Shown here piece after piece: positions 7,615-15,476 of a DNA stretch of 64,000 nt (its first letter is position 1; each line of letters starts with the position of its first letter). The notes below the pieces were generated by a model, which was not told where the DNA came from, ran no database searches, and was given only the letters and a program-made list of their open reading frames with translations. The position numbers and the translations under genes are program-made. The DNA is taken from assembly GCF_001636315.1 (NCBI RefSeq), contig NZ_KV440949.1, forward strand, positions 269,703 to 333,702. The letters are read 5' to 3'. Origin of the DNA: Neobacillus mesonae. Lineage in GTDB: Bacteria; Bacillota; Bacilli; Bacillales; Cytobacillaceae.

Positions 7615-9633
7615 TTATTTTGCTACAGAATCCCCTATGCTACTTTTTATTTTACTCTCTTGGCTTTTAATCCCCAGCTGTAATGACGTCATTAGCCCTT
7701 CGTATGTGGCCTCTTCTAAAGTTCTAGGCGACAAGCAGTCACCTATTTGCCATACTTGTGGGGCTAAGTTTTTAATTTGTTCGAAAAGTTCCCCATTAGG
7801 GACACGGCCAAGAGAAAGGACAATTGTATCCCAGTTTTCCACGTTCTCTTTTTCATAGGAAAATAAATTGCGGATCACGACGGTGTCTCCGTTAATCTCG
7901 CCCAAATCATAATGCGGCAGCAATCTCACCTTCAGCTGATAAAGCTTTTTCAAATATTCATTTCTTAAATATTGATGGACTTCCTCGCCGATGGAAAGTC
8001 TCGCTGAAATGAGAGTGACCTGATGACCTTTTTCAGCCAAATCAATCGCCGCTTCTATCCCCGGCCAATCGCCAGCAAAATCGAATACAATGACATTTTT
8101 ACCAATAACCATATTTTGTTTATTAAATAGTTCATCTACCGTTATTACTCTTGAATCATTAATCCCTGTAATATTTGGAATGTACGGCCTTGAACCGGTT
8201 GCACATACAATCGCATCAGGCGCGATAGTACGAATATCTTCCAGCTTAATCGCAGCACCAAGTTCCACTTTAACATGACTATTGGCTAATTTTCTCAAAT
8301 AATTATCAATCATCGATTCGGCCAATTCATGTCTCATTGGTGCACGTCTTAAGGTATGCAGTAATCCGCCGACTTTGTCCGCTTTATCGGCTAAAATAAC
8401 TTCGTGACCTAGTTCATCTAAGGTAACCGCCGCTTGCATTCCGGCAGGGCCCGCTCCGATAACTAGGACTTTCTTTTTCTCTTTTAACTGATTCTTTAGT
8501 GCTATAACTTGATTTTCTTTACCTGCTGACGGATTTTGTACACAGCCAATAGTTAATCCTTTATGATAATGGCCAATGCATGCCTGCAAACAGCCGATAC
8601 ACGCATCAATGGACTGCATATTTCCCGACTTTGCTTTATTTGGCATTTCCGGATCAACTATCAATGACCGGGTCATGCCAACTACATCTGCTTTACCTGC
8701 CGCCACAATTTGTTCCGCTTCCACCGGGTCGACAATCCGCGAGCCAACAAATACAGGAACCGCTCCTGCCATCCTAATTTTAAACGATTGCGGTGTCAAA
8801 TAACCGTGCTTGATTGGAGAAGGAGGTACAATATGCGTTGAACCGGCATACGTACTCGAATCTCCCGCAGTGACATCAATAAAATCTATTCTTACACGAT
8901 CGACTAAATATTCGACGATTTTAACCGCATCTTTTACAGTGGTTCCATCCATCGTCATTTCATCAGCGCTCATACGGATACCCACGGTGAAGTCCTCGCC
9001 GACTTCCTCCCATACCCGTTCAATCACTTCTACGATAAAGCGCATCCGATTTTCAAATGAGCCTCCATATTCATCTGTACGAAGATTCGTATGTTCCGCC
9101 CAAAATTGAGCTGGTAAATAACCATGGGAGCAACAGATTTCGACCCCATCTAATCCCCCTTTCTTCGCTAATTTTGCGGAAAAGGCAAACCCTTCAATCA
9201 CTTCTTTAATTTCTTCTATGCTCATCGGCTTAGGCATCGTGCTAAAGCGAAGGCTTGGTACCGCAGAAGGAGCCCAGGCCGCGTTTCGATAATCGCTTGA
9301 TACGACTTCCCTTCCGCCATGAAATAATTGTGAAAAAACTTTTGTTCCGTACTCATGGACCTCATTTGCTAGTTCTAAATATGCGGGTACTACTTTTTCG
9401 TCAAATCCAGCTATCGTATTGGTTGTAAGCATTCCTGATGGGTGCACTGCAGCCGCCTCTAGGATAATCAAACCAGCACCTCCCCTTGCCCGTACGGCAT
9501 GATAGGCTGTCATATCCTCTGTAGGAATTCCATCGATCACGTGATTAGTTTGGTGTGCTGTACTTAGAATTCGATTTTTCAATTCGGTGTTTCCAATTTC
9601 AACTGGACTAAATAAATGTTTAAATTGTGCCAA
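7615..9633 (-). CDS. NADH:flavin oxidoreductase / 2,4-dienoyl-CoA reductase-type Fe-S flavoprotein
   Basis: A 672-residue fused enzyme. Residues 1-340 form an FMN TIM barrel of the old yellow enzyme family (HGYLPAQFW, NLRTDEYGGS). A [4Fe-4S] site follows with Cys 345, 348, 352 and 364. Then comes an FAD/NAD(P)-binding half with the dinucleotide motif VIGAGPAGMQ near 391-400. This is the architecture of FadH, trimethylamine dehydrogenase and bile-acid BaiCD reductases; it moves electrons between NAD(P)H and an enoyl or amine substrate. A near-perfect sigma-54 promoter lies 40-55 bp upstream of the ATG, so control by the divergent enhancer-binding protein is very likely. It may reduce an enoyl intermediate for the downstream CoA-dependent genes, but that link is inference. 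Confidence 0.9.
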   Translation of the reverse strand: MAQFKHLFSPVEIGNTELKNRILSTAHQTNHVIDGIPTEDMTAYHAVRARGGAGLIILEAAAVHPSGMLTTNTIAGFDEKVVPAYLELANEVHEYGTKVFSQLFHGGREVVSSDYRNAAWAPSAVPSLRFSTMPKPMSIEEIKEVIEGFAFSAKLAKKGGLDGVEICCSHGYLPAQFWAEHTNLRTDEYGGSFENRMRFIVEVIERVWEEVGEDFTVGIRMSADEMTMDGTTVKDAVKIVEYLVDRVRIDFIDVTAGDSSTYAGSTHIVPPSPIKHGYLTPQSFKIRMAGAVPVFVGSRIVDPVEAEQIVAAGKADVVGMTRSLIVDPEMPNKAKSGNMQSIDACIGCLQACIGHYHKGLTIGCVQNPSAGKENQVIALKNQLKEKKKVLVIGAGPAGMQAAVTLDELGHEVILADKADKVGGLLHTLRRAPMRHELAESMIDNYLRKLANSHVKVELGAAIKLEDIRTIAPDAIVCATGSRPYIPNITGINDSRVITVDELFNKQNMVIGKNVIVFDFAGDWPGIEAAIDLAEKGHQVTLISARLSIGEEVHQYLRNEYLKKLYQLKVRLLPHYDLGEINGDTVVIRNLFSYEKENVENWDTIVLSLGRVPNGELFEQIKNLAPQVWQIGDCLSPRTLEEATYEGLMTSLQLGIKSQESKIKSSIGDSVAK

Positions 9634-9672
9634 TTCTGTTCCCTCCCTGTGAAAGTCTTTTTTATAATAACT

Positions 9673-9688
9673 TGCAAAAATCGTGCCA
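9673..9688 (-). promoter_or_regulatory. Sigma-54 (-24/-12) promoter of the flavoprotein gene
   Basis: On the minus strand the sequence is TGGCACGATTTTTGCA. It has the invariant GG and GC with exactly 10 bp between them and matches the TGGCACG-N4-TTGCA consensus. It precedes the flavoprotein start by about 40 bp and is divergent from the sigma-54 activator gene. Confidence 0.88.
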
Positions 9689-9773
9689 ATTCTTTCCCAG
9701 CCATAGCCTTAAAAGTTTTTTCAAAAAATTATAACGATTCACAAAAAAGTGGTTTATAATGACAGGTATAATC

Positions 9774-9809
9774 GAACCTTTTATGCAACACTAGATGCAA
9801 AATAGGTTC
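9774..9809. promoter_or_regulatory. Imperfect inverted repeat, candidate enhancer (UAS) for the sigma-54 activator
   Basis: GAACCTTTTATGCA and TGCAAAATAGGTTC flank an 8-bp centre, giving a 36-bp imperfect palindrome. A further half-site-like AAAAGGTTTC occurs at 9834-9843. It lies about 86-100 bp upstream of the sigma-54 promoter, the usual distance for an enhancer. Binding by the adjacent Fis-type HTH regulator is inferred. Confidence 0.5.
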
Positions 9810-9852
9810 ACCTCAATGAAACACTATCAACTAAAAGGTTTCGGGGTAATCT

Positions 9853-11328
9853 ATGAAACAAACATCTAATATTTCGATGCAAAATGTGTTCAAATTTCTA
9901 AACAAGGGAGTGGAAGTTATGCCGGAGCACGAACGATACATAGAAAAAATAAATTTACTTCAACAGCAATTAGAGAGTGCTCAAGAAAAAATAAAAGAAC
10001 TTACCCATGTGCTGAATTCCACTTATGATGAAATTTTTGTTACCGCCGCAAATGGACAAGTATTATTCGTCAGCGAGTCCTGCGAACATTTTACCGGTCT
10101 GCCGCCAGAGGCATTTATTAATAAAAACATTTATGAACTGGTAGAAAAAGAGATCATTAAGGAGTCAGTCACGATTAAAGCAATGGAAACACAAAAAATC
10201 CAATCATTGGAGCAGCAATATCCAAACGGTAAAACCGTGCTGGCCACAGCCAAACCCGTATTCGATGAAGATGGAAAATTATTTCGCGTAGTTTGTAATT
10301 CACGGGATATTTCAGAGCTTGTTGAAATGAAACGGCAATTGTCAGAAATCCATTCGAACCAGCAAGAATCGCTGGTCATGATTGAATCCGCCGGAAAGCA
10401 AAGGTTTATTACCCAGTCGAAAAACATGATTTCAACACTAAAAACTGCCCAAAAGGTTGCACCTTTAGACTCTTCAATTTTTATCCATGGGGAATCAGGG
10501 GTAGGAAAAGGAGTGCTTGCCAGGATTATCCACGAACATAGCCCAAGGAAAACAAAACCATTTGTCCAAGTAAACTGCGGGTCAATCCCAGATGCATTAT
10601 TGGAATCCGAATTATTCGGCTATGAGGCTGGAGCATTTACCGGAGCTAATCGACGTGGAAAACCAGGTCTGGTGGAAACCGCGGATGGCGGCACATTGTT
10701 TTTAGATGAAATCGGCGAAATGCCGTTGGAGCTCCAAGTAAAAATTTTACATTTAGTACAAAAGAAATCATTCAAAAAAGTTGGCAGCATCCGGGAAAAA
10801 CAGGTTGATATCCGAATCATTTCCGCAACCAACAAAGACCTGCTGCAAATGATTGAAAATAAAACTTTTCGTCAGGATTTATATTACCGCTTACATGTTG
10901 TTCCGCTGAAAATCCCGCCATTAAGGGAACGCAAGCAGGATATTCTCGCGCTAACCGATTATTTTCTTGAAAAATTCAACACAAAATATGGACAGCAAAT
11001 CAAGTTAGTCGAAAATGCGAAGTTGTTAATTCAGCTGCAGGAATGGCGGGGAAATATAAGAGAACTTGAGAACTTCATGGAACAACTGGTGGTAACCGCC
11101 CAAAAATCAACAATTAATATGGAAGATCTACCATTCACAATGGACCATCGATTCTATCCTGAAAAATCACTTCAGATTATGCCGTTAAAAAAAGCGGTGG
11201 AAGAGACTGAAATACAAATCCTTTCCAACGCATTATCAAAATATAAGACAACGAGAAAAATCGCCAAAGCCCTTGGGGTCAATCAAACAACGATCATGAG
11301 GAAACTTCATAAGTATAATTTAACTTAG
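9853..11328 (+). CDS. Sigma-54-dependent transcriptional activator (PAS-AAA+-Fis HTH)
   Basis: Enhancer-binding protein (491 aa) that uses ATP hydrolysis to open sigma-54 promoters. A coiled N-terminus (about 25-50) is followed by a PAS-type sensory domain (about 50-155). The AAA+ domain has Walker A GESGVGKG (213-220), the sigma-54 contact GAFTGA (260-265) and Walker B FLDE (283-286). A Fis-type helix-turn-helix lies at about 465-488. An internal ATG at 9919 has the better ribosome binding site (AAGGGAG, 8 nt away), so the protein may really begin there, 22 residues shorter. Near-consensus sigma-54 promoters on both sides mark the flavoprotein and the symporter unit as its likely targets. 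The PAS ligand is unknown. Confidence 0.94.
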   Translation: MKQTSNISMQNVFKFLNKGVEVMPEHERYIEKINLLQQQLESAQEKIKELTHVLNSTYDEIFVTAANGQVLFVSESCEHFTGLPPEAFINKNIYELVEKEIIKESVTIKAMETQKIQSLEQQYPNGKTVLATAKPVFDEDGKLFRVVCNSRDISELVEMKRQLSEIHSNQQESLVMIESAGKQRFITQSKNMISTLKTAQKVAPLDSSIFIHGESGVGKGVLARIIHEHSPRKTKPFVQVNCGSIPDALLESELFGYEAGAFTGANRRGKPGLVETADGGTLFLDEIGEMPLELQVKILHLVQKKSFKKVGSIREKQVDIRIISATNKDLLQMIENKTFRQDLYYRLHVVPLKIPPLRERKQDILALTDYFLEKFNTKYGQQIKLVENAKLLIQLQEWRGNIRELENFMEQLVVTAQKSTINMEDLPFTMDHRFYPEKSLQIMPLKKAVEETEIQILSNALSKYKTTRKIAKALGVNQTTIMRKLHKYNLT

Positions 11329-11368
11329 ATATTTAATTGTTTGAAATATTTAACTGAATTTTTGGAAT

Positions 11369-11384
11369 TGGCATGAAATTTGCA
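11369..11384 (+). promoter_or_regulatory. Sigma-54 (-24/-12) promoter of the symporter unit
   Basis: TGGCATGAAATTTGCA has the GG-N10-GC spacing and the TTGCA -12 box of sigma-54 promoters. It lies 41-56 bp upstream of the small membrane peptide ATG at 11425 and directly downstream of the activator gene. Confidence 0.85.
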
Positions 11385-11424
11385 TAATAGTATATGAAAC
11401 CAATTATGCAAAGGAGCGAAGTGA

Positions 11425-11568
11425 ATGGGAGAATTTGTTTTTTCATTAGGCTATGGCGGGTCCCTTATAGTTCTAGGACTGATTACACATTTATTTATTC
11501 GTAAAATGCAACGTGATGTACTGGTAAACAAAACGGGCAATTCGGATAAAAAGGCGGGAGTATCATGA
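11425..11568 (+). CDS. Small single-span membrane protein, probable symporter partner
   Basis: A 47-residue protein read from ATG 11425, preceded by AAAGGAG. One hydrophobic stretch (about residues 5-25, with a GYGGSLIVLGLI segment) is followed by a basic IRKMQR cytoplasmic flank and a polar tail. It is the first gene after the sigma-54 promoter, and its TGA overlaps the symporter ATG (ATGA), so the two are translationally coupled. Position and topology suggest a small subunit or stabiliser of the transporter, as known for other transporters with tiny partner peptides. No family name can be given. Confidence 0.72.
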   Translation: MGEFVFSLGYGGSLIVLGLITHLFIRKMQRDVLVNKTGNSDKKAGVS

Positions 11569-13169
11569 TTTATACAATCGGTATAATTGTCTCCTTTCTT
11601 TTATATATCCTTATTGGTGTAGTACTGTCAAAGCGGGTAAAAAGCTCCGAAGAATACTATGTTTCTGGTAGAAAAGGTTCTACCCTCATGGTGACAGGGA
11701 CATTGGTTGCTTCATTCTTAAGTACCGTATCCTTTATGGGCGAAGCTGGATTTTCCTATGAAGGATACCCGATTCTTCTATTAATACTAGTTATTTTTAA
11801 TGTGACAGGCTATGTGATCGGAGTTTTCTGCTTTGGCCGTTACTTAAGAAGAAGCCAATCGTTAACCGTTCCTGAATATTTCGGGAACCGCTTTCAATCG
11901 AATAAGGTGAGAATGGCCACAGCCATTACAACAATTCTTGGAATTTCTGCCTACTTAGTGGCGGTTACTCAAGGCGGGGCAGTCCTGCTGTCTGAAATTT
12001 CGGGTACCTCCTATCCAGTGGCATTATTAATTATGTGGATTGCCTATTCATCTTTCACCGTGCTTTCTGGGGCAAAAGGAGTCATGGTAAATGATACGAT
12101 CATGTTTTTCTTATTTTCCATTGCCACTTATATTTCTTTTCCATATATAATCGGAAAAGCAGGTGGATTTCCTGATGCTATTATCAAAGCAGCAACAAAT
12201 CCTGAACGTCCTGATTTATTGAGCTGGCATGGCATTACCGGCCCTGACGCCTACATGGGCGCACCATGGGAAGCATTACTTTGGGCCATTATTCTAGGTT
12301 TAGTGTGGTCTGCCGTCATCGCCATCAGCCCGTGGCAAAGCAGCCGATATCTAATGGCCAAGAATGAACATGTCGCCATCCGTTCAGGGGTCTGGGCTAC
12401 GATTTCCATCATCACGATTTACTTATTCCTTCATATCAGCATTTCTACCATCACAACAGTTAATCCAAATATCAAACCAACAGAAAAGGTATTTATTTGG
12501 GCAGCGATGAATATGGTACCTAAGTGGCTTGGAGTCATTATAGTCAGCGGAATCATGGCAGCCGCCTTATCATCCTGTGCTAGCTTTCTGCAGTTAATCG
12601 GCAGCAGTATCACCCGTGATATTATAGAACAATCACGTAACAAAACCTATACAGATAAACAATTGCTTCGAACAAGCCGACTTTCCATGATTGTCGTCAG
12701 TATCATTATCCTGCTGATTGGACTGTGGCAGCCGCCTTCTATCATGTGGATAGGCTACTTCGCCGCAACCTTGTTTGCCGCCTCTTGGGGGCCGGTGGCT
12801 TTTGCCAGCATTTATTCCAAAAAGATTACAAAAACCGGGGCATTATCGAGTATTATCGTTGGTTTTTTGGGAGTTATCTTCGGAGAATCTTTGGAAAAAT
12901 TAGGCGTAACATTACCTGTCTATTTGAATCCCGTTATAATTGGTGTCGTCCTAAGCTCTCTCGCCCTTTATATCGGTTCTAAATTTGGCGAAATTACTGA
13001 TCAAGAAAAAGAGTTTCAGAACAACATCCTTAAGCGTCCAATTGAAGCTGATGAAAATGAAAATATGAAGGTTACAAAAAGATATCCAATTTATTTGGTC
13101 GCGAGCGGCATTGTGATTATCATCGTTACCTTTATTTTCTACTACTGGCCATTACAGCTGGCGATGTAA
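11565..13169 (+). CDS. Sodium:solute symporter (SSS) family transporter
   Basis: A 534-residue integral membrane protein with about 13 hydrophobic helices. It shows the SSS hallmarks: the SSEEYYVSGRK segment after helix 1, TLVASFLSTVSFMGEAG in helix 2, YFGNRF after helix 3, and a small-residue-rich MAAALSSCASFLQLIGSS helix. It imports a small organic solute using the sodium gradient; the substrate cannot be read. It is translationally coupled to the 47-residue membrane protein and sits under a sigma-54 promoter, so uptake is probably induced together with the divergent flavoprotein. A strong hairpin follows the stop codon. Confidence 0.93.
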   Translation: MIYTIGIIVSFLLYILIGVVLSKRVKSSEEYYVSGRKGSTLMVTGTLVASFLSTVSFMGEAGFSYEGYPILLLILVIFNVTGYVIGVFCFGRYLRRSQSLTVPEYFGNRFQSNKVRMATAITTILGISAYLVAVTQGGAVLLSEISGTSYPVALLIMWIAYSSFTVLSGAKGVMVNDTIMFFLFSIATYISFPYIIGKAGGFPDAIIKAATNPERPDLLSWHGITGPDAYMGAPWEALLWAIILGLVWSAVIAISPWQSSRYLMAKNEHVAIRSGVWATISIITIYLFLHISISTITTVNPNIKPTEKVFIWAAMNMVPKWLGVIIVSGIMAAALSSCASFLQLIGSSITRDIIEQSRNKTYTDKQLLRTSRLSMIVVSIIILLIGLWQPPSIMWIGYFAATLFAASWGPVAFASIYSKKITKTGALSSIIVGFLGVIFGESLEKLGVTLPVYLNPVIIGVVLSSLALYIGSKFGEITDQEKEFQNNILKRPIEADENENMKVTKRYPIYLVASGIVIIIVTFIFYYWPLQLAM

Positions 13170-13170
13170 A

Positions 13171-13210
13171 AATAAGAAACTAGCACCTTGTGATGGTGCT
13201 AGTTTCTTAT
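13171..13210. terminator. Bidirectional intrinsic terminator
   Basis: AATAAGAAACTAGCACC pairs with GGTGCTAGTTTCTTATT around a TTGTGAT loop, with A/T runs on both sides. It separates the convergent symporter and pxpA genes. Confidence 0.93.
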
Positions 13211-13212
13211 TT

Positions 13213-13980
13213 TTATTCCGTTATAATATTCCTCACTGGTTCTATTTTTATATCAGCTTCTTCTAACCGATACCGGATTTGCTTGATTAACTCCGGTGCT
13301 CCCTTTGTATCCCCGTGGATGCAGACAGTATGAACATCCACACCCGCTTCTTCGCCATCAGGTGTGATCACCTTTTTATCCTTTACCATGTTCACCACAC
13401 GATCAGCCATTTCTTCATAGCTTTGAATGGACGGACCTGTGCGGGTTAAAATAATCGATCCGTCCTTTGTATGTTCACGATCCGCATACAGTTCCTTCGC
13501 AATTGGCAGTCCCATTTTCTCTCCTTCATGGGCCACTGCCGAATTGTTTAAGGCAAATACAATCATATTATCGGAAAACGAAGCGATTCCTTCTAAAATA
13601 GCCCTGGCAAGCTTTTCGTCGCTCATTGCCATCATAAAGAGAGCACCATGGGGCTTACAATGCTGTAATTCAAGACCATAATTTTGTGCAAAACCATTGA
13701 GTGCTCCCATTTGGTAGATAACATAATCTTTTACCTCAGCTGGGGTACAATTTAAATGTCGTCTGCCAAATCCAATTAAATCAGGAAACCCTGGGTGAGC
13801 GCCAATCGCTACATCATATTCCTTCGCCAGCAGTACTGTCTGCCTCATGACATGAGGATCACCGGCATGAAATCCGCAGGCAATATTGGCCGAAGAAATA
13901 TACTTCATCATTTCCTCATCATTCCCCATCTGATAGAGCCCGAAGCTTTCTCCCATATCACAATTTAAATCGACCTTCAT
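13213..13980 (-). CDS. pxpA: 5-oxoprolinase subunit PxpA (LamB/YcsF family)
   Basis: Subunit A of the bacterial ATP-dependent 5-oxoprolinase, which opens the lactam of pyroglutamate to give glutamate. The 255-residue length is standard. The VDLNCDMGESFG start, the ANIACGFHAGDP motif, GAHPGFPD and VHTVCIHGDT are the conserved active-site segments of the LamB/YcsF family. It is the last gene of a minus-strand run with pxpB, pxpC and a biotin-carrier-like gene (17 bp upstream). In this setting, next to a molybdenum hydroxylase, its lactam may be something other than 5-oxoproline, but the family name is secure. Confidence 0.93.
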   Translation of the reverse strand: MKVDLNCDMGESFGLYQMGNDEEMMKYISSANIACGFHAGDPHVMRQTVLLAKEYDVAIGAHPGFPDLIGFGRRHLNCTPAEVKDYVIYQMGALNGFAQNYGLELQHCKPHGALFMMAMSDEKLARAILEGIASFSDNMIVFALNNSAVAHEGEKMGLPIAKELYADREHTKDGSIILTRTGPSIQSYEEMADRVVNMVKDKKVITPDGEEAGVDVHTVCIHGDTKGAPELIKQIRYRLEEADIKIEPVRNIITE

Positions 13981-13997
13981 TGTTCACCATCCTTTCC

Positions 13998-14234
13998 CTA
14001 TCTCAATGACACGATTTCCTGCCCTGCATCGACTATTTCTTCATTATTAGCAGTAAATTTTTCAACGATCCCTGCTTCTTCAGCTTTTAGCTCGTAAAAT
14101 GTTTTCATTATTTCGATGAGCCCGACGACATCGCCAGGGTTCACTTGCTCGCCTTCTTGGACAAATTCCGGCTGATCCGGTGCCGGCCTCCGATAAAATA
14201 CTCCTGGCAGCGGCGCAATGATTGCTTTAGACAT
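13998..14234 (-). CDS. Biotin/lipoyl carrier domain protein (BCCP-like), stand-alone
   Basis: A 78-residue single-domain biotinyl carrier. The target Lys is K44 in the EIMKTF turn (the classical form is AMKM), flanked by the GEQVNPGDVV and AGQEIVSL strands typical of the fold. The start is ATG 14234 with GGAGGGGA about 7 nt upstream; a longer frame to 14288 has no ribosome binding site. It lies between pxpC and pxpA, preceded by a 264-bp repeat-bearing spacer. No biotin carboxylase gene is nearby, so either a housekeeping AccC/BirA serves it or it has taken another role with the carboxyltransferase-like PxpB/PxpC. Confidence 0.82.
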   Translation of the reverse strand: MSKAIIAPLPGVFYRRPAPDQPEFVQEGEQVNPGDVVGLIEIMKTFYELKAEEAGIVEKFTANNEEIVDAGQEIVSLR

Positions 14235-14279
14235 AGCGTTCCCCTCCAAATCTACGTTTTCTTTTGACCCCGTTCTATT

Positions 14280-14472
14280 TATCTGCAATTTTTAAAATAT
14301 ATCTGCAAATTTATATGCTTTATCTGCAGTTTTTCTAATTTATCTGTAATTCCGCTTAATATCTGGGGATTTTTTAATATTTATCAGCGAGTCCACCCAT
14401 TATATCTGCGGCTTTGCACCATATATCTGCGAGTTGAACCAATATATCTGCGACTTCCTGCGATATATCTGC
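14280..14472. repeat. Ten-copy TATCTGC array with ~21-bp period
   Basis: The motif TATCTGC (or a one-base variant) begins at 14280, 14300, 14321, 14341, 14360, 14382, 14403, 14424, 14445 and 14466. The spacing is 19-22 bp, and exactly 21 bp for the last five. The most regular copies read ATATATCTGCGA followed by about nine variable bases. Stops interrupt every frame I checked, so it is not a coding repeat. It fills the spacer between pxpC and the biotin-carrier gene. With only 14-bp variable gaps it is not a CRISPR array. Confidence 0.9.
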
Positions 14473-14498
14473 GAATCTATTGTTCAACCATTTATCAA

Positions 14499-15476
14499 TC
14501 AACGAGATGCAATGTCATCAGCTATTTTTCTTATAATTTCGTTGTTATCGCGGCGGATCCTAAGTGCCTCTTCTAAACTGACAGCAACAAATTTTACTTT
14601 TTCATTTGTCTTGATTTGCGCCATCCGATTTAGATCCGTGCTGATTACGGTTGCAACCGTCGCATAGCCGCCTCCGGTTACCGCATCATGTAACAAGACA
14701 ATCGGCTCCACTCCGTCCGGCACTTGAATTGAACCAATCGGATAGCCAAGGTCAGTTACGTTGGACGGGTTGCTGCCAGCACCAAACGGCTGCTCCCGTT
14801 CAACAAACCGTAAGCGCTGCCCTTTATGGCGGTAGCCAATCCGATTCGCCTCAGGGGTAACCGTCCATTCTGTTTCCAGAAAGGCTTGCTTACTCTCCTC
14901 GGTTAAACGATAACTGCATAATCCTACAATCACACGGATTTCATGGGTCTTGCCGTAAGAAGGAATCAACGACTTATGAATCGCGGTCCCAGCTGGTACC
15001 CGGTGTTCCAGTAAGTCTCCAGTTTTTAACACATCCCCTGCCGCTAATGCTCTCCCTTCAAAACCGCCAATTCCAATCAAGGTATAGGTCGACCGTGAAT
15101 TCATCACGAGCGGGACATCGATTCCGCCTTCTACAGCTAAATACGTCCGTGCTCCTGACCTTACGAAATCAAAAGACAGGACATCTCCGGCCCTGACCTG
15201 GAGAGTCTCCCACATAGGAACTGGATCCCCGTTAATTTTAGGCGGAATATTCCCGCCGGTTAAGCTGATTTGAGTATCCTGTTCAAATAACAGCTCCGAA
15301 CCGATATACGTCATTTCCAGAACAGCCGCATTCGGATGGTTGCCTACAAGCAAATTCGCTGCCCGGAAAGCAAACTGATCCATGGCCCCTGAGGGAGGCA
15401 TGCCGATTTCATATAATCCGCGTCTTCCTTGGTCTTGAACGGTTGTTTGCAGCCCTGGCTTCAGCACCTTAATCAT
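14499..15476 (-). CDS. pxpC: 5-oxoprolinase subunit PxpC (biotin-dependent carboxyltransferase-like, KipA family)
   Basis: Carboxyltransferase subdomain-2-like subunit (325 aa) of 5-oxoprolinase. The IKVLKPGLQTTVQDQGRRG start, the GMPPSGAMDQFAFRAAN motif and the LHDAVTGGGYATVATVI segment near 270 are characteristic. It pairs with PxpB; their genes overlap by 8 bp, so the two subunits are translationally coupled. In B. subtilis the relatives KipI/KipA also modulate KinA during sporulation, but the presence of PxpA and catabolic neighbours favours the enzymatic role here. Confidence 0.92.
   Translation of the reverse strand: MIKVLKPGLQTTVQDQGRRGLYEIGMPPSGAMDQFAFRAANLLVGNHPNAAVLEMTYIGSELLFEQDTQISLTGGNIPPKINGDPVPMWETLQVRAGDVLSFDFVRSGARTYLAVEGGIDVPLVMNSRSTYTLIGIGGFEGRALAAGDVLKTGDLLEHRVPAGTAIHKSLIPSYGKTHEIRVIVGLCSYRLTEESKQAFLETEWTVTPEANRIGYRHKGQRLRFVEREQPFGAGSNPSNVTDLGYPIGSIQVPDGVEPIVLLHDAVTGGGYATVATVISTDLNRMAQIKTNEKVKFVAVSLEEALRIRRDNNEIIRKIADDIASR

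Noticed and set aside
14280..14472. CRISPR array
   Set aside because: Gaps between motifs are about 14 bp, the motif is only 7-12 bp, and no cas gene is near.
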